From NCBI GenBank assembly GCA_026417535.1, contig JAOADB010000001.1:1-32515 (forward strand): a DNA stretch of 32,515 nt, given 5' to 3'. How positions within the stretch are numbered: position 1 is the stretch's first letter; each line of letters opens with the position of its first letter. This DNA is from Caldilineales bacterium (GTDB lineage Bacteria > Chloroflexota > Anaerolineae > J102). Shown here piece by piece: positions 1 to 8,347 of the stretch. Both the position numbers and the translations under genes were made by a program. The notes under the pieces were generated by a model. The model was not told where the DNA came from. It did no database searches and was given only the letters and a program-made list of their open reading frames with translations.

Positions 1-27
1 GCAGCGTCAGATGTGTATAAGAGACAG
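1..27 (+). other. Nextera/Tn5 read-1 adapter remnant (artefact)
   Basis: gcagcgtcAGATGTGTATAAGAGACAG matches the 3' part of the Nextera read-1 adapter including the 19-bp Tn5 mosaic end. Confidence 0.97.
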
Positions 28-31
28 GAAA

Positions 32-64
32 GACGTAGCGCAAGATGGCATCTTGCGCTACATC
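32..64. repeat. 33-bp palindromic repeat, family E copy 1
   Basis: gacgtagcgcaagatg-g-catcttgcgctacatc, near-perfect inverted repeat; related copies at 3607, 3685 and 18679. Confidence 0.85.
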
Positions 65-84
65 TAACCCTCAGCTAGCGGTCT

Positions 85-1443
85 TCAATCCCCCATTCCC
101 CCCTCTTCGGCGAAATACCCCAACGCGAAAAGGGCCAGCAAGAAGCCCAGGTAGTTTTCGTTTAGAAAGCGCGAGAAGTAGGCGAAAGCGAACAGCAGCA
201 AGGCGCCGTGCCAGACGGCATGGCCGAGGGTGTTCGTCCGCCGTTGCCGCTCCAGCAGGTACAGGAGCAAAGGCAGACCCACCACCAGCTCCGGAATCCA
301 GAAAGGCCAGTAGGCAAAACGGTCAGGCAACGCGCCGGTGGCCAGGACGAAGTTGGCAAAACCCCAGCCCCAAATCTGATAGTGGGTTGCCGCCGTGCCG
401 GCCGCCCACCGCCAGACGTCATCCACGAAGGCGTTGGCATCCCAGGCCAGGTAGGGCACCACAAAACCCAAGAAGACGAGCAGACCGGGCCAGCCCCGCC
501 GCCACAGGAGCGGTAGCCGGCTAGGTAGCTCGCGCCAGGCGAAAGGACGGTCGGCCAATAGGGCCAAACCCCAAAACGGCACCAGAAACCAGGCCGTGGG
601 CTTGCTGGCGCAGGCCAGGCCGAGACAGACAGCGCTCCATCCCGGCCGTCCTCGTCGCAGCAGCCACAGACCCAGCACCACCCAGGCCAGGACGAAACTG
701 TCGTTCTGCCCGAAGACGACATCGAGGCCCATAATCGGGTTGAGACCGATCAGCATCGTCAGCAGCAGGCCATCCCGGCGGTTTCCACTCACCAATCCCG
801 GCAAGAGCACCAGGGTCAGCAGCATGAGCAGCAGATAGGTGAACCGCTGGTCGTACCAGCCGAAAAGGGCCTGGGATACGACCCGCACCGGCGCCGACAG
901 GACAAAGGTCGCCGGCAGATACGGGTAGTGCTCCAGCGCCGTGCGGAATTCGGGAAAGCCCCACTCGGCCATGGGTGTCCCGGCGTAGCTCTCGCGGTAG
1001 GGGTTGCGACCTTCGAGAAAGTACGCGATGGCGATCTCGGTCTGGATGACGCCGCCGTCGTGGCTATAGGAATGGGGCAGGTTGTCGTGGCGCAACAGGG
1101 CCAGCTTGAGCGCAGGCAAGAAGAGCAGCACCGCCAGGATGACCCCGAGCAGACCCATCTTCAGCCGGTAGATCGTTTCGGCGCGCCAGCGCTCCTGGAG
1201 CAGGTCAACCAGGGCGTAGAGCAGCATGGCCAGCAGGCTCACCGCGGCCAGCAAAAGGAAAACGGGGTCGCCGAACCACGGCCCGAAGGCATTGATGGCC
1301 GCTGGCGGCAACCAGCCGCCCACCCAGGGATGGCGGACGACATTGGCGAAATGCTCGAACAGGCCGGCCTCGGCGAAGCTGTTGATGCGCAACCGGGCTG
1401 TGATGAGCAGAAAGAGGATGAGGACATCCAGAGAGCGGCGCAT
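85..1443 (-). CDS. polytopic membrane protein, glycosyltransferase-like (GT87/DUF2029-type)
   Basis: Long ORF with many hydrophobic segments; sequence such as GGVIQTEIAIAYFLEGRNPYRESY resembles polyprenol-linked mannosyltransferase-type membrane proteins. Start chosen at MRRSLD; 1464 is an alternative. Confidence 0.65.
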   Translation of the reverse strand: MRRSLDVLILFLLITARLRINSFAEAGLFEHFANVVRHPWVGGWLPPAAINAFGPWFGDPVFLLLAAVSLLAMLLYALVDLLQERWRAETIYRLKMGLLGVILAVLLFLPALKLALLRHDNLPHSYSHDGGVIQTEIAIAYFLEGRNPYRESYAGTPMAEWGFPEFRTALEHYPYLPATFVLSAPVRVVSQALFGWYDQRFTYLLLMLLTLVLLPGLVSGNRRDGLLLTMLIGLNPIMGLDVVFGQNDSFVLAWVVLGLWLLRRGRPGWSAVCLGLACASKPTAWFLVPFWGLALLADRPFAWRELPSRLPLLWRRGWPGLLVFLGFVVPYLAWDANAFVDDVWRWAAGTAATHYQIWGWGFANFVLATGALPDRFAYWPFWIPELVVGLPLLLYLLERQRRTNTLGHAVWHGALLLFAFAYFSRFLNENYLGFLLALFALGYFAEEGGMGD

Positions 1444-1510
1444 AGGACGGATACGGGAAAGCACAAGACGAGGCGGACGCCGTTCGTCACAGGGTTGGGC
1501 TGTTGGCCGG

Positions 1511-1570
1511 GACGGACGATGAAGGACGAAAGAGGGCAGGGCTTCGTTATCGTTCGCCCTTCGTCCTCTC
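1511..1570. repeat. family A (GACGAAR/YTTCGTC) repeat region
   Basis: gacggacgatgaaggacgaaagaggg...gcccttcgtcctctc, facing purine and pyrimidine arms in an intergenic gap. Confidence 0.6.
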
Positions 1571-1730
1571 GCTTTGGACCAACGACGGGGCCAGAAACCC
1601 CACCCGGCATGTTACACGATGCTTGGGGGAAGGGCGAAGCGGCCGTCGCGCCGGGTGTTGACCGGCCCGACGGAGCCTTGGCTGCCTCTCGATCCGCCTG
1701 CGCTCTTGTGCTACAATCGCAAGCGCAGCC

Positions 1731-1757
1731 TTCGTCTTCCTTCGTCCTCCGTCTTCG
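1731..1757. repeat. family A repeat, pyrimidine arm
   Basis: ttcgtcttccttcgtcctccgtcttcg upstream of the ADH gene. Confidence 0.55.
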
Positions 1758-1788
1758 CCCCAGCGGGCACGAACGACGGTTCTTCTTC

Positions 1789-1812
1789 AAAAATTGACCA
1801 CGGTCATTTTTT
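1789..1812. repeat. palindromic element AAAAATTGACCACGGTCATTTTTT, copy 1
   Basis: Near-perfect palindrome immediately upstream of the inferred ADH start; a second copy lies at 1898-1920. Confidence 0.75.
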
Positions 1813-1822
1813 GAGGTCGCTC

Positions 1823-2821
1823 GTGTTGGCCCAAGTGTTATACGAACCCCGCCCCATCACCCAGCAACCGTTGCAGCTCCGTGACGTGCCGACACCTAAA
1901 ATTGACCGCGGTCAACTTTTGCTGAAAGTCACGGCCTGCGGGGTGTGTCGCACCGACCTGCATACGGTCGAAGGCGAGCTGGAATTGCCCCGGTTGCCGC
2001 TAATCCCCGGCCACCAGGTGGTGGGGATTGTGGCGGCCGTGGGGGCCGATGTGCACACGATTCGCGAGGGCGACCGGGTTGGCGTGGTGTGGCTGTATCG
2101 GACGTGCGGCGAATGCCGATATTGCCGGGCCGATCGCGAGAACCTGTGCGAGCGAGGCGAGTTCACCGGTCTCCATGCCGACGGTGGCTATGCCGAGTAC
2201 ATGGTCGTAGACGCGGCCTTTGCCTACCCGCTGCCGGGCCTGCTGAGCGACGTCGAGATGGCGCCGTTGCTATGCGGCGGCGTCATTGGCTATCGGGCCT
2301 TGCGCCTGAGCGAGGTGCGACCGGGCGAAACCTTGGGTCTGTACGGCTTCGGGAATTCGGCCCATGTGACCATCCAGGTGGCGCGGCATTGGGGCTGTCA
2401 GGTCTTCGTGTTCACACGTAGCCCCGGTCACCAGGCCCACGCCCGTGAGTTGGGCGCAGCGTGGGTAGGGCGTGCCGAGGATACGCCGCCGGAACCCCTC
2501 GATGCGGCCATCATTTTCGCTCCGGCCGGCGAGCTGATCCCCCAAGCGTTGCGCGTCTTGCGGCCGGGCGGGACGGTGGCCCTGGCCGGTATTCACATGA
2601 GTCCGTTGCCGACCATGCCCTACAGCTTGCTGTATCGCGAGCGCACCCTCCGCAGCGTGGCCAATAGCACCCGCCAGGATGCCCGCGAGCTGTTGACCCT
2701 GGCAGCCGAAATCGGCATCCGCACGGACGTGACGCCGTTTCCGCTGGCCGCTGCCAACGAGGCCTTGTTGGCCCTCAAGGAGAGCCGACTGCGCGGGGAT
2801 GCCGTGCTTGTGATGGGATAA
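1823..2821 (+). CDS. zinc-dependent alcohol dehydrogenase family protein
   Basis: GTG start in frame with ORF 1574-2821; VTACGVCRTDLHTVEGEL, GHQVVGIVAAVG, CGECRYCRADRENLC structural-zinc motif, GLYGFGNSAH nucleotide-binding loop. Confidence 0.9.
   Translation: MLAQVLYEPRPITQQPLQLRDVPTPKIDRGQLLLKVTACGVCRTDLHTVEGELELPRLPLIPGHQVVGIVAAVGADVHTIREGDRVGVVWLYRTCGECRYCRADRENLCERGEFTGLHADGGYAEYMVVDAAFAYPLPGLLSDVEMAPLLCGGVIGYRALRLSEVRPGETLGLYGFGNSAHVTIQVARHWGCQVFVFTRSPGHQAHARELGAAWVGRAEDTPPEPLDAAIIFAPAGELIPQALRVLRPGGTVALAGIHMSPLPTMPYSLLYRERTLRSVANSTRQDARELLTLAAEIGIRTDVTPFPLAAANEALLALKESRLRGDAVLVMG
1898..1920. repeat. palindromic element AAAATTGACCGCGGTCAACTTTT, copy 2 (inside CDS)
   Basis: Contains perfect 14-bp palindrome TTGACCGCGGTCAA; encodes KIDRGQLL in the ADH reading frame. 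Confidence 0.75.
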
Positions 2822-2835
2822 CGGGACGGGGTCGG

Positions 2836-3582
2836 TTATTCCCCCACCGGCGGCGCCGTTTCTTCAAACACCAAAGCTTCGTAGTAGGTGCCATCGTAAC
2901 CGCAATCACCCGTGCGCGGAGAGTTGACCAGGGGCAAGAAGGAATCCGGCCATTCCGGGTGGTCCTCGGCGTGGGAGTCGCAATAGGGCGCGTAGTCCTC
3001 GTAATAGAGCCAGCCGGCCCGCTCCCCGCATGCGGAGCAGGGGATGACCGGCGCGTAGTTGCGCGCCAGGATGCGGACACCCTTCCCGCCGGCCGGTGCC
3101 TGGCCCTTGCGTTCGCTCACCACTTTCAGCGCAAGCTCGGTCGTTGTGCCGAAATCGTACTCGTGCCGAAACCTATCCCCAGGCGACAGGACTTGCGAGA
3201 GGGGCACGTCCATCGAGGCCCTCGACCCAAAAGGCTCGAAGCCAAGCCCCGGAAAGGGGAGAGCGAAGTCCTCCTCTTCATCGGCATTGGAGTCATAGGA
3301 GACGCCGTGAATGGTAAAGGCGCTGAGATGACCGCAACACTCCAGCCAGATGGCGCGCAGAAAACCGTCGAGCTGCGATAGGGTATGGTCGGCGGGAATT
3401 TCGATATGGAGCCAGTACTCGGGTCGGTCCTTTCCCTCGATGGAAAGGTGATACAACCGCTTCTGGTGGCCGCTGGTGTCGTGGGCCGGCACGCATTTGG
3501 CGAGATGGCGGCCGATGGTGTTTTTGGCAAAAGTCTGACCGCAGACGAAACATTTGCCGTAGGATATGGTACGGGTAGGCAT
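2836..3582 (-). CDS. plasmid pRiA4b ORF-3-like family protein with N-terminal CxxC-HxxxC zinc finger
   Basis: MPTRTISYGKCFVCGQTFAKNTIGRHLAKC...YHLSIEG...YWLHIEIPADHTLSQLDGFLRAIWLECCGHLSAF...FRHEYDFGTTTELALKV is typical of the family. Confidence 0.8.
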   Translation of the reverse strand: MPTRTISYGKCFVCGQTFAKNTIGRHLAKCVPAHDTSGHQKRLYHLSIEGKDRPEYWLHIEIPADHTLSQLDGFLRAIWLECCGHLSAFTIHGVSYDSNADEEEDFALPFPGLGFEPFGSRASMDVPLSQVLSPGDRFRHEYDFGTTTELALKVVSERKGQAPAGGKGVRILARNYAPVIPCSACGERAGWLYYEDYAPYCDSHAEDHPEWPDSFLPLVNSPRTGDCGYDGTYYEALVFEETAPPVGE

Positions 3583-3606
3583 GGAACACTCCTTGAGACG
3601 ATAGAC

Positions 3607-3639
3607 GATGTAGCACAAGATGCCATCTTGCACAACGTG
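3607..3639. repeat. family E palindromic repeat copy 2
   Basis: gatgtagcacaagatgccatcttgcacaacgtg. Confidence 0.75.
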
Positions 3640-3684
3640 ATGAATTCCTCCCTCATGCGTTCTTGAGACGATAACGATATAAAC

Positions 3685-3717
3685 GATGTAGCGCAAGATG
3701 CCTCTTGCACTACCCTC
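3685..3717. repeat. family E palindromic repeat copy 3 (degraded)
   Basis: gatgtagcgcaagatgcctcttgcactaccctc; abuts the stop codon of the DUF6062-like gene. Confidence 0.65.
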
Positions 3718-4393
3718 ACACGTTCTCGGCCTCACCGGCTACGAGGGCCACGGCGCGTGCCCAGGCGTCCTTCTCGACGCCAAAGGGTTCGTGGCGAAAC
3801 CGATGGTCATGCTTGCGGATGAACTCGTCGAGTTGGGCAATCAGGCGGCGATAGACCGCCAGCTGCCGGGTTTGCAGGATGCGGGCCTGTTCCTCGTCGG
3901 CCAAAGCCAGCGCCGCGCGCAGGTGGGGCAGACACAGCCCACCGGCCGCGTCGTAGGCCGGGGCCAAATCGGGATGGTTCAGCCGGGCCAGCAACGTCCG
4001 GCCGTAGCGTTCTACGGCCTCGAGTTCGACAGCGCAGGCCGGACAGGGTCCGGTCGGTTGCAGCCCCGCGGCAGGAGAGCGACGCCCTCGGCGCAGTCCC
4101 GTCCAGGCTTTGGTCCCGTTTTCCATAACGGTGGCCAGGTCTTTGACCAGATGGCGATAGACGATGGCCACGCCCAGGGGACTGCCGCGCATGCGCGTCC
4201 ATTGCCAGGCATGGCGATGGCACAGCCCTTGGGCTTTTTGCAGGGCCTGACGGAGACCGGGATCGTTGACGCCTTCGTAATTCAGCGTGTCGAGATACCG
4301 GGCCGCAGCCCGCTGACCCAGCCGACAGAGGGGGCACCCTCCCGCCCGAAACGCATCCAGCAACTCAAAAAAGAGAGGGTCTTCGCCGGCCAT
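3716..4393 (-). CDS. DUF6062-like Cys/His protein
   Basis: MAGEDPLFFELLDAFRAGGCPLCRLGQRAAARYLDTLNYEGVNDPGLRQAL...GLCHRHAW...GPCPAC; start inside the longer 544-aa ORF, whose upstream part overlaps the MFS gene out of frame. Confidence 0.75.
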   Translation of the reverse strand: MAGEDPLFFELLDAFRAGGCPLCRLGQRAAARYLDTLNYEGVNDPGLRQALQKAQGLCHRHAWQWTRMRGSPLGVAIVYRHLVKDLATVMENGTKAWTGLRRGRRSPAAGLQPTGPCPACAVELEAVERYGRTLLARLNHPDLAPAYDAAGGLCLPHLRAALALADEEQARILQTRQLAVYRRLIAQLDEFIRKHDHRFRHEPFGVEKDAWARAVALVAGEAENV

Positions 4394-4404
4394 GGGGTTC
4401 GCTC

Positions 4405-5607
4405 TCAGAGAGGACCGGACATGCGCCGGGCTACGGCGAAGAACAGCGGTATGCTGGCCAGCTGCGCCGCCACCGAGAAGGCGATCAGACCGGGCAAGGA
4501 GACATCGTAGAGCACGCCCATGAGCGCGCTGCCCAGGAACCAGAACAGGCCGTAGCCCGTGTTGAAGATACCATAGGCTGAGCCGCGACGTTCGCGTGCG
4601 ACCATGTTGCCCACGGCCGCCCGCAGGATGGATTCCTGAGCGCCCATACCGATGCCCCACAGGGCCATGCCGGCCAGAGCGGCCGCAAATCCTCCCAGGA
4701 AGACAAGCGGCGCAAACAGCGCCGAGAGTAGGGCCACGAGCATCAGGATGCGGAGACCGACGCGGTCGAACCAACGGCCGAACAACAGCGCCGCCAGCGC
4801 GTCCACGCCCATGGCCACAGCATACAGCAGCGGAATCCAGGGGCCGGGCACCGAACCCGTCTTCTCGAAATGGAACGCGATCAGCGGGAAATCGGCATAA
4901 CCGGCTGCCACTAGGGCCACGGCCGCCAGATAAAGCCAATAGGCGCGCGGAAAACCTGCCGGCCGCAGTTCGGGGGTCGTCGGTTCCAGGTCTTGCGGCC
5001 GCGGGTAGAGCCGCCGCGCCGTCAGCAGGACCGTCAACGCCAGCACGGCGGGAATGGCCAGCACGGCGAAGGCAGCGGGGTAATCTGCACGCGCGGCGAT
5101 GACCAGGGTGACGATGACGGGTCCGGCCACGGCGCCGATTTGGTCCATGGCCTCGTGTAGGCCGAAGCCCCACCCGCGACCGGTTTCCCGGGTGGCATAC
5201 GACAGCATGGCATCCCGGGCCGGTGTGCGCAGGGCCTTTCCCAACCGTTCGGCGATGAGGAGGGCCGCGGCCAGTTCCCAGCGGTCCGCCAAGGCCAGCA
5301 GGGGCACGGCGAGCAGATTGATGGCATAGCCGGTCAGGGTGAGCGCCCAATAGCGACGGGTACGGTCGCTGAGATAGCCCGAAACCAAACGCAGACTGTA
5401 GCCGATCAGCTCACCGAAGCCGGACACCACGCCGACAACCGTGCCACCGGCGCCCAACAGGGCCAGGTATGGCCCGGCAATGCTGCGCGCACCCTCATAA
5501 GTCGTATCGGCAAGCAAGCTGACCAGACCCAACAGGACGACGAACCGAATGGCCCTCGCCCGGGTCAAGGCAAGGTGTGAAGCAGAGACGGTGGGGGATG
5601 AGGACAT
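4405..5607 (-). CDS. MFS transporter
   Basis: About 12 hydrophobic segments; motif YLSDRTRRYWALTLTGYAINLLAVPLLALA; start at MSSSPTVSAS. Confidence 0.85.
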   Translation of the reverse strand: MSSSPTVSASHLALTRARAIRFVVLLGLVSLLADTTYEGARSIAGPYLALLGAGGTVVGVVSGFGELIGYSLRLVSGYLSDRTRRYWALTLTGYAINLLAVPLLALADRWELAAALLIAERLGKALRTPARDAMLSYATRETGRGWGFGLHEAMDQIGAVAGPVIVTLVIAARADYPAAFAVLAIPAVLALTVLLTARRLYPRPQDLEPTTPELRPAGFPRAYWLYLAAVALVAAGYADFPLIAFHFEKTGSVPGPWIPLLYAVAMGVDALAALLFGRWFDRVGLRILMLVALLSALFAPLVFLGGFAAALAGMALWGIGMGAQESILRAAVGNMVARERRGSAYGIFNTGYGLFWFLGSALMGVLYDVSLPGLIAFSVAAQLASIPLFFAVARRMSGPL

Positions 5608-5700
5608 GGCCTTGCCGGAAGCGCGAAAGCCGGAGAGGCAGGACAAAGCGATGGTCGCGACGAAGCGTCGCGCATCCCATCGTACACCCCCCAAAGCCAA

Positions 5701-5740
5701 AATGAAAAACGACGGAAAGACGAAGGACGAAAAGGGTACT
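5701..5740. repeat. family A repeat, purine arm
   Basis: aatgaaaaacgacggaaagacgaaggacgaaaagg in the gap between the radical SAM and MFS genes. Confidence 0.55.
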
Positions 5741-5770
5741 CTTCCCTATTCCTCTCTCGACTTTCCCCGT

Positions 5771-7201
5771 TCAGACGGCGGCTTCGGTTGCCCAATCGGG
5801 CCGGAAGACAAGCCCCCGCCGGGCGGCCCCGCGTACCGGATAGCCGATGCCGTCTTCGGCCGGCACCCAATCGCGGTGGGCGCATTCCATCCGGTAGCCG
5901 AAATCGGTGCTGAAACTGGTGAAGGCCTTGCGTCGCCAGTCCCGTGGAGGGTAGCGCAGCAATTGGCGCAGGCCGCGGTAGGCAATGCCGGCATAGCCGT
6001 AGAGCTTGCGCGAAAGCCAGTCGTACCCGCGCGCCAGTTGTTCCACCGTCATCCTGGCCGGATAGTAGGTGACGTGGTTCGTATCGTAGAGCGACCACGG
6101 CACTCCCGGAATGAGCCGGCCCTGCGCCTCCCAGGTGGCGCGCTGCGGCGTGCCCACATACGGCGTCAGGATGGTGATACTGACCCCATCCAGCCCGCTC
6201 GTGCGGATGAAATCGTAGGTGTGTTGGAAGATGCTCGGCGGGTCGGCATCGAAGCCGAAAACGAAAAGGCCGACGACGCCGATACCGGCAGCATGAACCC
6301 GCTCGATGACCTGACGATAACGTTCGACGTTGCCTTTGGCCTTGCCGCCCAGCTCGCGGCGGTTTTCGGGATTGGCGCTCTCGAAACCGATGAAGAACTT
6401 GTCGAGATGAGCTTCGCGCGCCAGCTTGAGCAGGTCGGGATAGTCGGCCACCATCTGCTCGGCCTGACAGGTCCAGCCGTCCAGGGGCAGCTTGCGCAAG
6501 GCCCGGAACAGCTCCTCCATGTAGTCGGGATGGAGACGGAAGTTGAGGCCGAAGTTGTCGTCGGTCAGAAAGAAGCGCCGGATGCGGCGGCGCTCGATCT
6601 CCTCGACGATTTGCTCCACCGGACGCAGGCGCATCACCCGGCCCGACACGCGGATGGCCGTGCAGAAGGTGCAATTGCGCGGGCACCCGCGGGTGATCTC
6701 CAGGTAGGGCGTCCAATAGCGGCGGTTTTCGTCCACCTGGCGCAAAACGCGCTCCGTGAGGGGTTTGAGGTCATCGAGGTCGGTCCATTCCTCGTCCACG
6801 TAGCGCGGTTGCAATTGCCCGCGGTCGAAATCGGCCAGCATCTGCGGCCACGTGCGATAGCCCTCGCCCACGGCCACGCTATCGGCCCATTGGGCCACTT
6901 CGTCGGGCGCAAGGGTGGCGTGGGTGCCGCCCACGACCACGGTGGCCCCGCGCGCCTGTGCGCGGCGCGCGATCCAGCGTGCCCGGTCAATCTGCAGGGT
7001 CTTGGCCGTGATCCCCACTAGGTCGCCCGGCCCCATCTCGTCGAAAGGAACCGCCTCCAGGTCCTCGTCCACGATCGTGACCGGGATCTCATCCGGTACC
7101 AACGAGGCCAGGCGCATGAGGGTGTAGGGCGCCATCGTGCCCCTACCCAGGACGGCGCCATCGCGACCGGGTTGGATGAGATAAACCTTGCGCAAGGCCA
7201 T
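5771..7201 (-). CDS. B12-binding domain radical SAM protein
   Basis: N-terminal VVVGGTHATLAPDEVAQWADSVAVGEG; radical SAM Cx3Cx2C in RGCPRNCTFC; FGFDADPPSIF, LTPYVGTP. Confidence 0.88.
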   Translation of the reverse strand: MALRKVYLIQPGRDGAVLGRGTMAPYTLMRLASLVPDEIPVTIVDEDLEAVPFDEMGPGDLVGITAKTLQIDRARWIARRAQARGATVVVGGTHATLAPDEVAQWADSVAVGEGYRTWPQMLADFDRGQLQPRYVDEEWTDLDDLKPLTERVLRQVDENRRYWTPYLEITRGCPRNCTFCTAIRVSGRVMRLRPVEQIVEEIERRRIRRFFLTDDNFGLNFRLHPDYMEELFRALRKLPLDGWTCQAEQMVADYPDLLKLAREAHLDKFFIGFESANPENRRELGGKAKGNVERYRQVIERVHAAGIGVVGLFVFGFDADPPSIFQHTYDFIRTSGLDGVSITILTPYVGTPQRATWEAQGRLIPGVPWSLYDTNHVTYYPARMTVEQLARGYDWLSRKLYGYAGIAYRGLRQLLRYPPRDWRRKAFTSFSTDFGYRMECAHRDWVPAEDGIGYPVRGAARRGLVFRPDWATEAAV

Positions 7202-7229
7202 GGCGATACGGCGGACGAAGACAGGCCGC

Positions 7230-8342
7230 TCAGTCCGGCAGGAACAGGTCAATGGGCGCGGTCTGCGACGATTCGTGTCCGTTCGTGCGCACGGCCTGGC
7301 CGCTGAACTGCTCCTGCACCGGCCGATTGCCGAAACCCGAGGTCAGCGTCGGTTTCCACCAGGCCCATTCGGTGCAGGTGTTGCAGGGTTTCACCCGGTC
7401 GTACTGGCCTGTGACGTGCAAACGGCGCAGCTCCTGCATGCGCGGGCCGTTCCAGTTTTTCATCACCCGCACCACGCCATCGGGATCGATCACATTGCCC
7501 AGGTCGAAGGCCAGGTTGAAATCGCGGTCGCACATGGCAATGGAACCGTCCCAGTAGATGTGGACATGGTACCACAGATTGGGACAGGGGAAACGCGGGG
7601 GCAGAGGCTTGCCGTTGTCCACCTTGAGCGCGCTGATGGCCTCCACCTGGTCGCCCCAAGAGTCGAAAGGCTTGACATGGACGAGGTCCACGCCGGGGAT
7701 GTTTTTCCAGTATTCGACAAAGGCGGCCGTTTCGTGCCGGGTGTGGGCCATTTCGATGATTTGCAGGTTGACGAAGGTCGAATAGCCCCCGCGGTGTTTC
7801 ATCTCGACGAATCGCCGGATGTTCTCGTTGGTCCGTTCGAAGTCGGCGTTGACGCGCACACTCTCGTAGGTCTCTGGCCGGATGCCATCCTGACAGAGGT
7901 AGATGACGTTGAGACCGGCTTCGAGCAGGCGGCGGCTGCGGTCTTCGGTCAGGAGGGTGGCATTCGTGCTGATCTCGGCCCGCAGCCCTTTTTCTCGACA
8001 ATAGGCCACCATATCGAAGATGCGCTTGTGCAACAGCGGTTCGCCCCAAATGTGCAGCGTGGTGGCCTTGACGTGAGGAGCCATCTCGTCCACGATCTGC
8101 TTGAAGACCTCCCAGCGCATGTAGCCGTGGGGCCGGGTGATCTCCTTACGGCCGGTCGGGCACATGATGCAACCGAGGTTGCAGACGTTGGTGGACTCGA
8201 TGTACATGCGGTCGGGCGGCGGCACCAGGCGGGTCTGGCCGGTGACGTAGGCCAGCCACTTGAGCGGTCCCAGGGCCTGGCGTCGGTAGATGCGGGCTTT
8301 GTGGCGCAGTTTCGTCGTGAAGGACAGCTTGGGTACGCTCAT
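7230..8342 (-). CDS. radical SAM/SPASM-type protein
   Basis: ESTNVCNLGCIMCPTG Cx3Cx2C motif; C-terminal CDRDFNL...CNTCTEWAWW auxiliary cysteines. Start MSVPKL (8342); GTG at 8357 is an alternative. Confidence 0.88.
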   Translation of the reverse strand: MSVPKLSFTTKLRHKARIYRRQALGPLKWLAYVTGQTRLVPPPDRMYIESTNVCNLGCIMCPTGRKEITRPHGYMRWEVFKQIVDEMAPHVKATTLHIWGEPLLHKRIFDMVAYCREKGLRAEISTNATLLTEDRSRRLLEAGLNVIYLCQDGIRPETYESVRVNADFERTNENIRRFVEMKHRGGYSTFVNLQIIEMAHTRHETAAFVEYWKNIPGVDLVHVKPFDSWGDQVEAISALKVDNGKPLPPRFPCPNLWYHVHIYWDGSIAMCDRDFNLAFDLGNVIDPDGVVRVMKNWNGPRMQELRRLHVTGQYDRVKPCNTCTEWAWWKPTLTSGFGNRPVQEQFSGQAVRTNGHESSQTAPIDLFLPD

Positions 8343-8347
8343 GCCTC

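Noticed and set aside
928-1797. 289-aa plus-strand ORF
   Set aside because: Antisense shadow of the membrane protein gene in high-GC DNA, extending through intergenic repeats; no recognisable domain.
2836-3582. Insertion sequence at the pRiA4b ORF-3-like gene
   Set aside because: Family is sometimes IS-associated, but no transposase, terminal inverted repeats or target duplication were identified.
3716-5350. 544-aa minus-strand ORF as one protein
   Set aside because: Only the C-terminal 225 aa (from MAGEDPLFF) look real; the upstream Arg-rich part overlaps the MFS gene out of frame.
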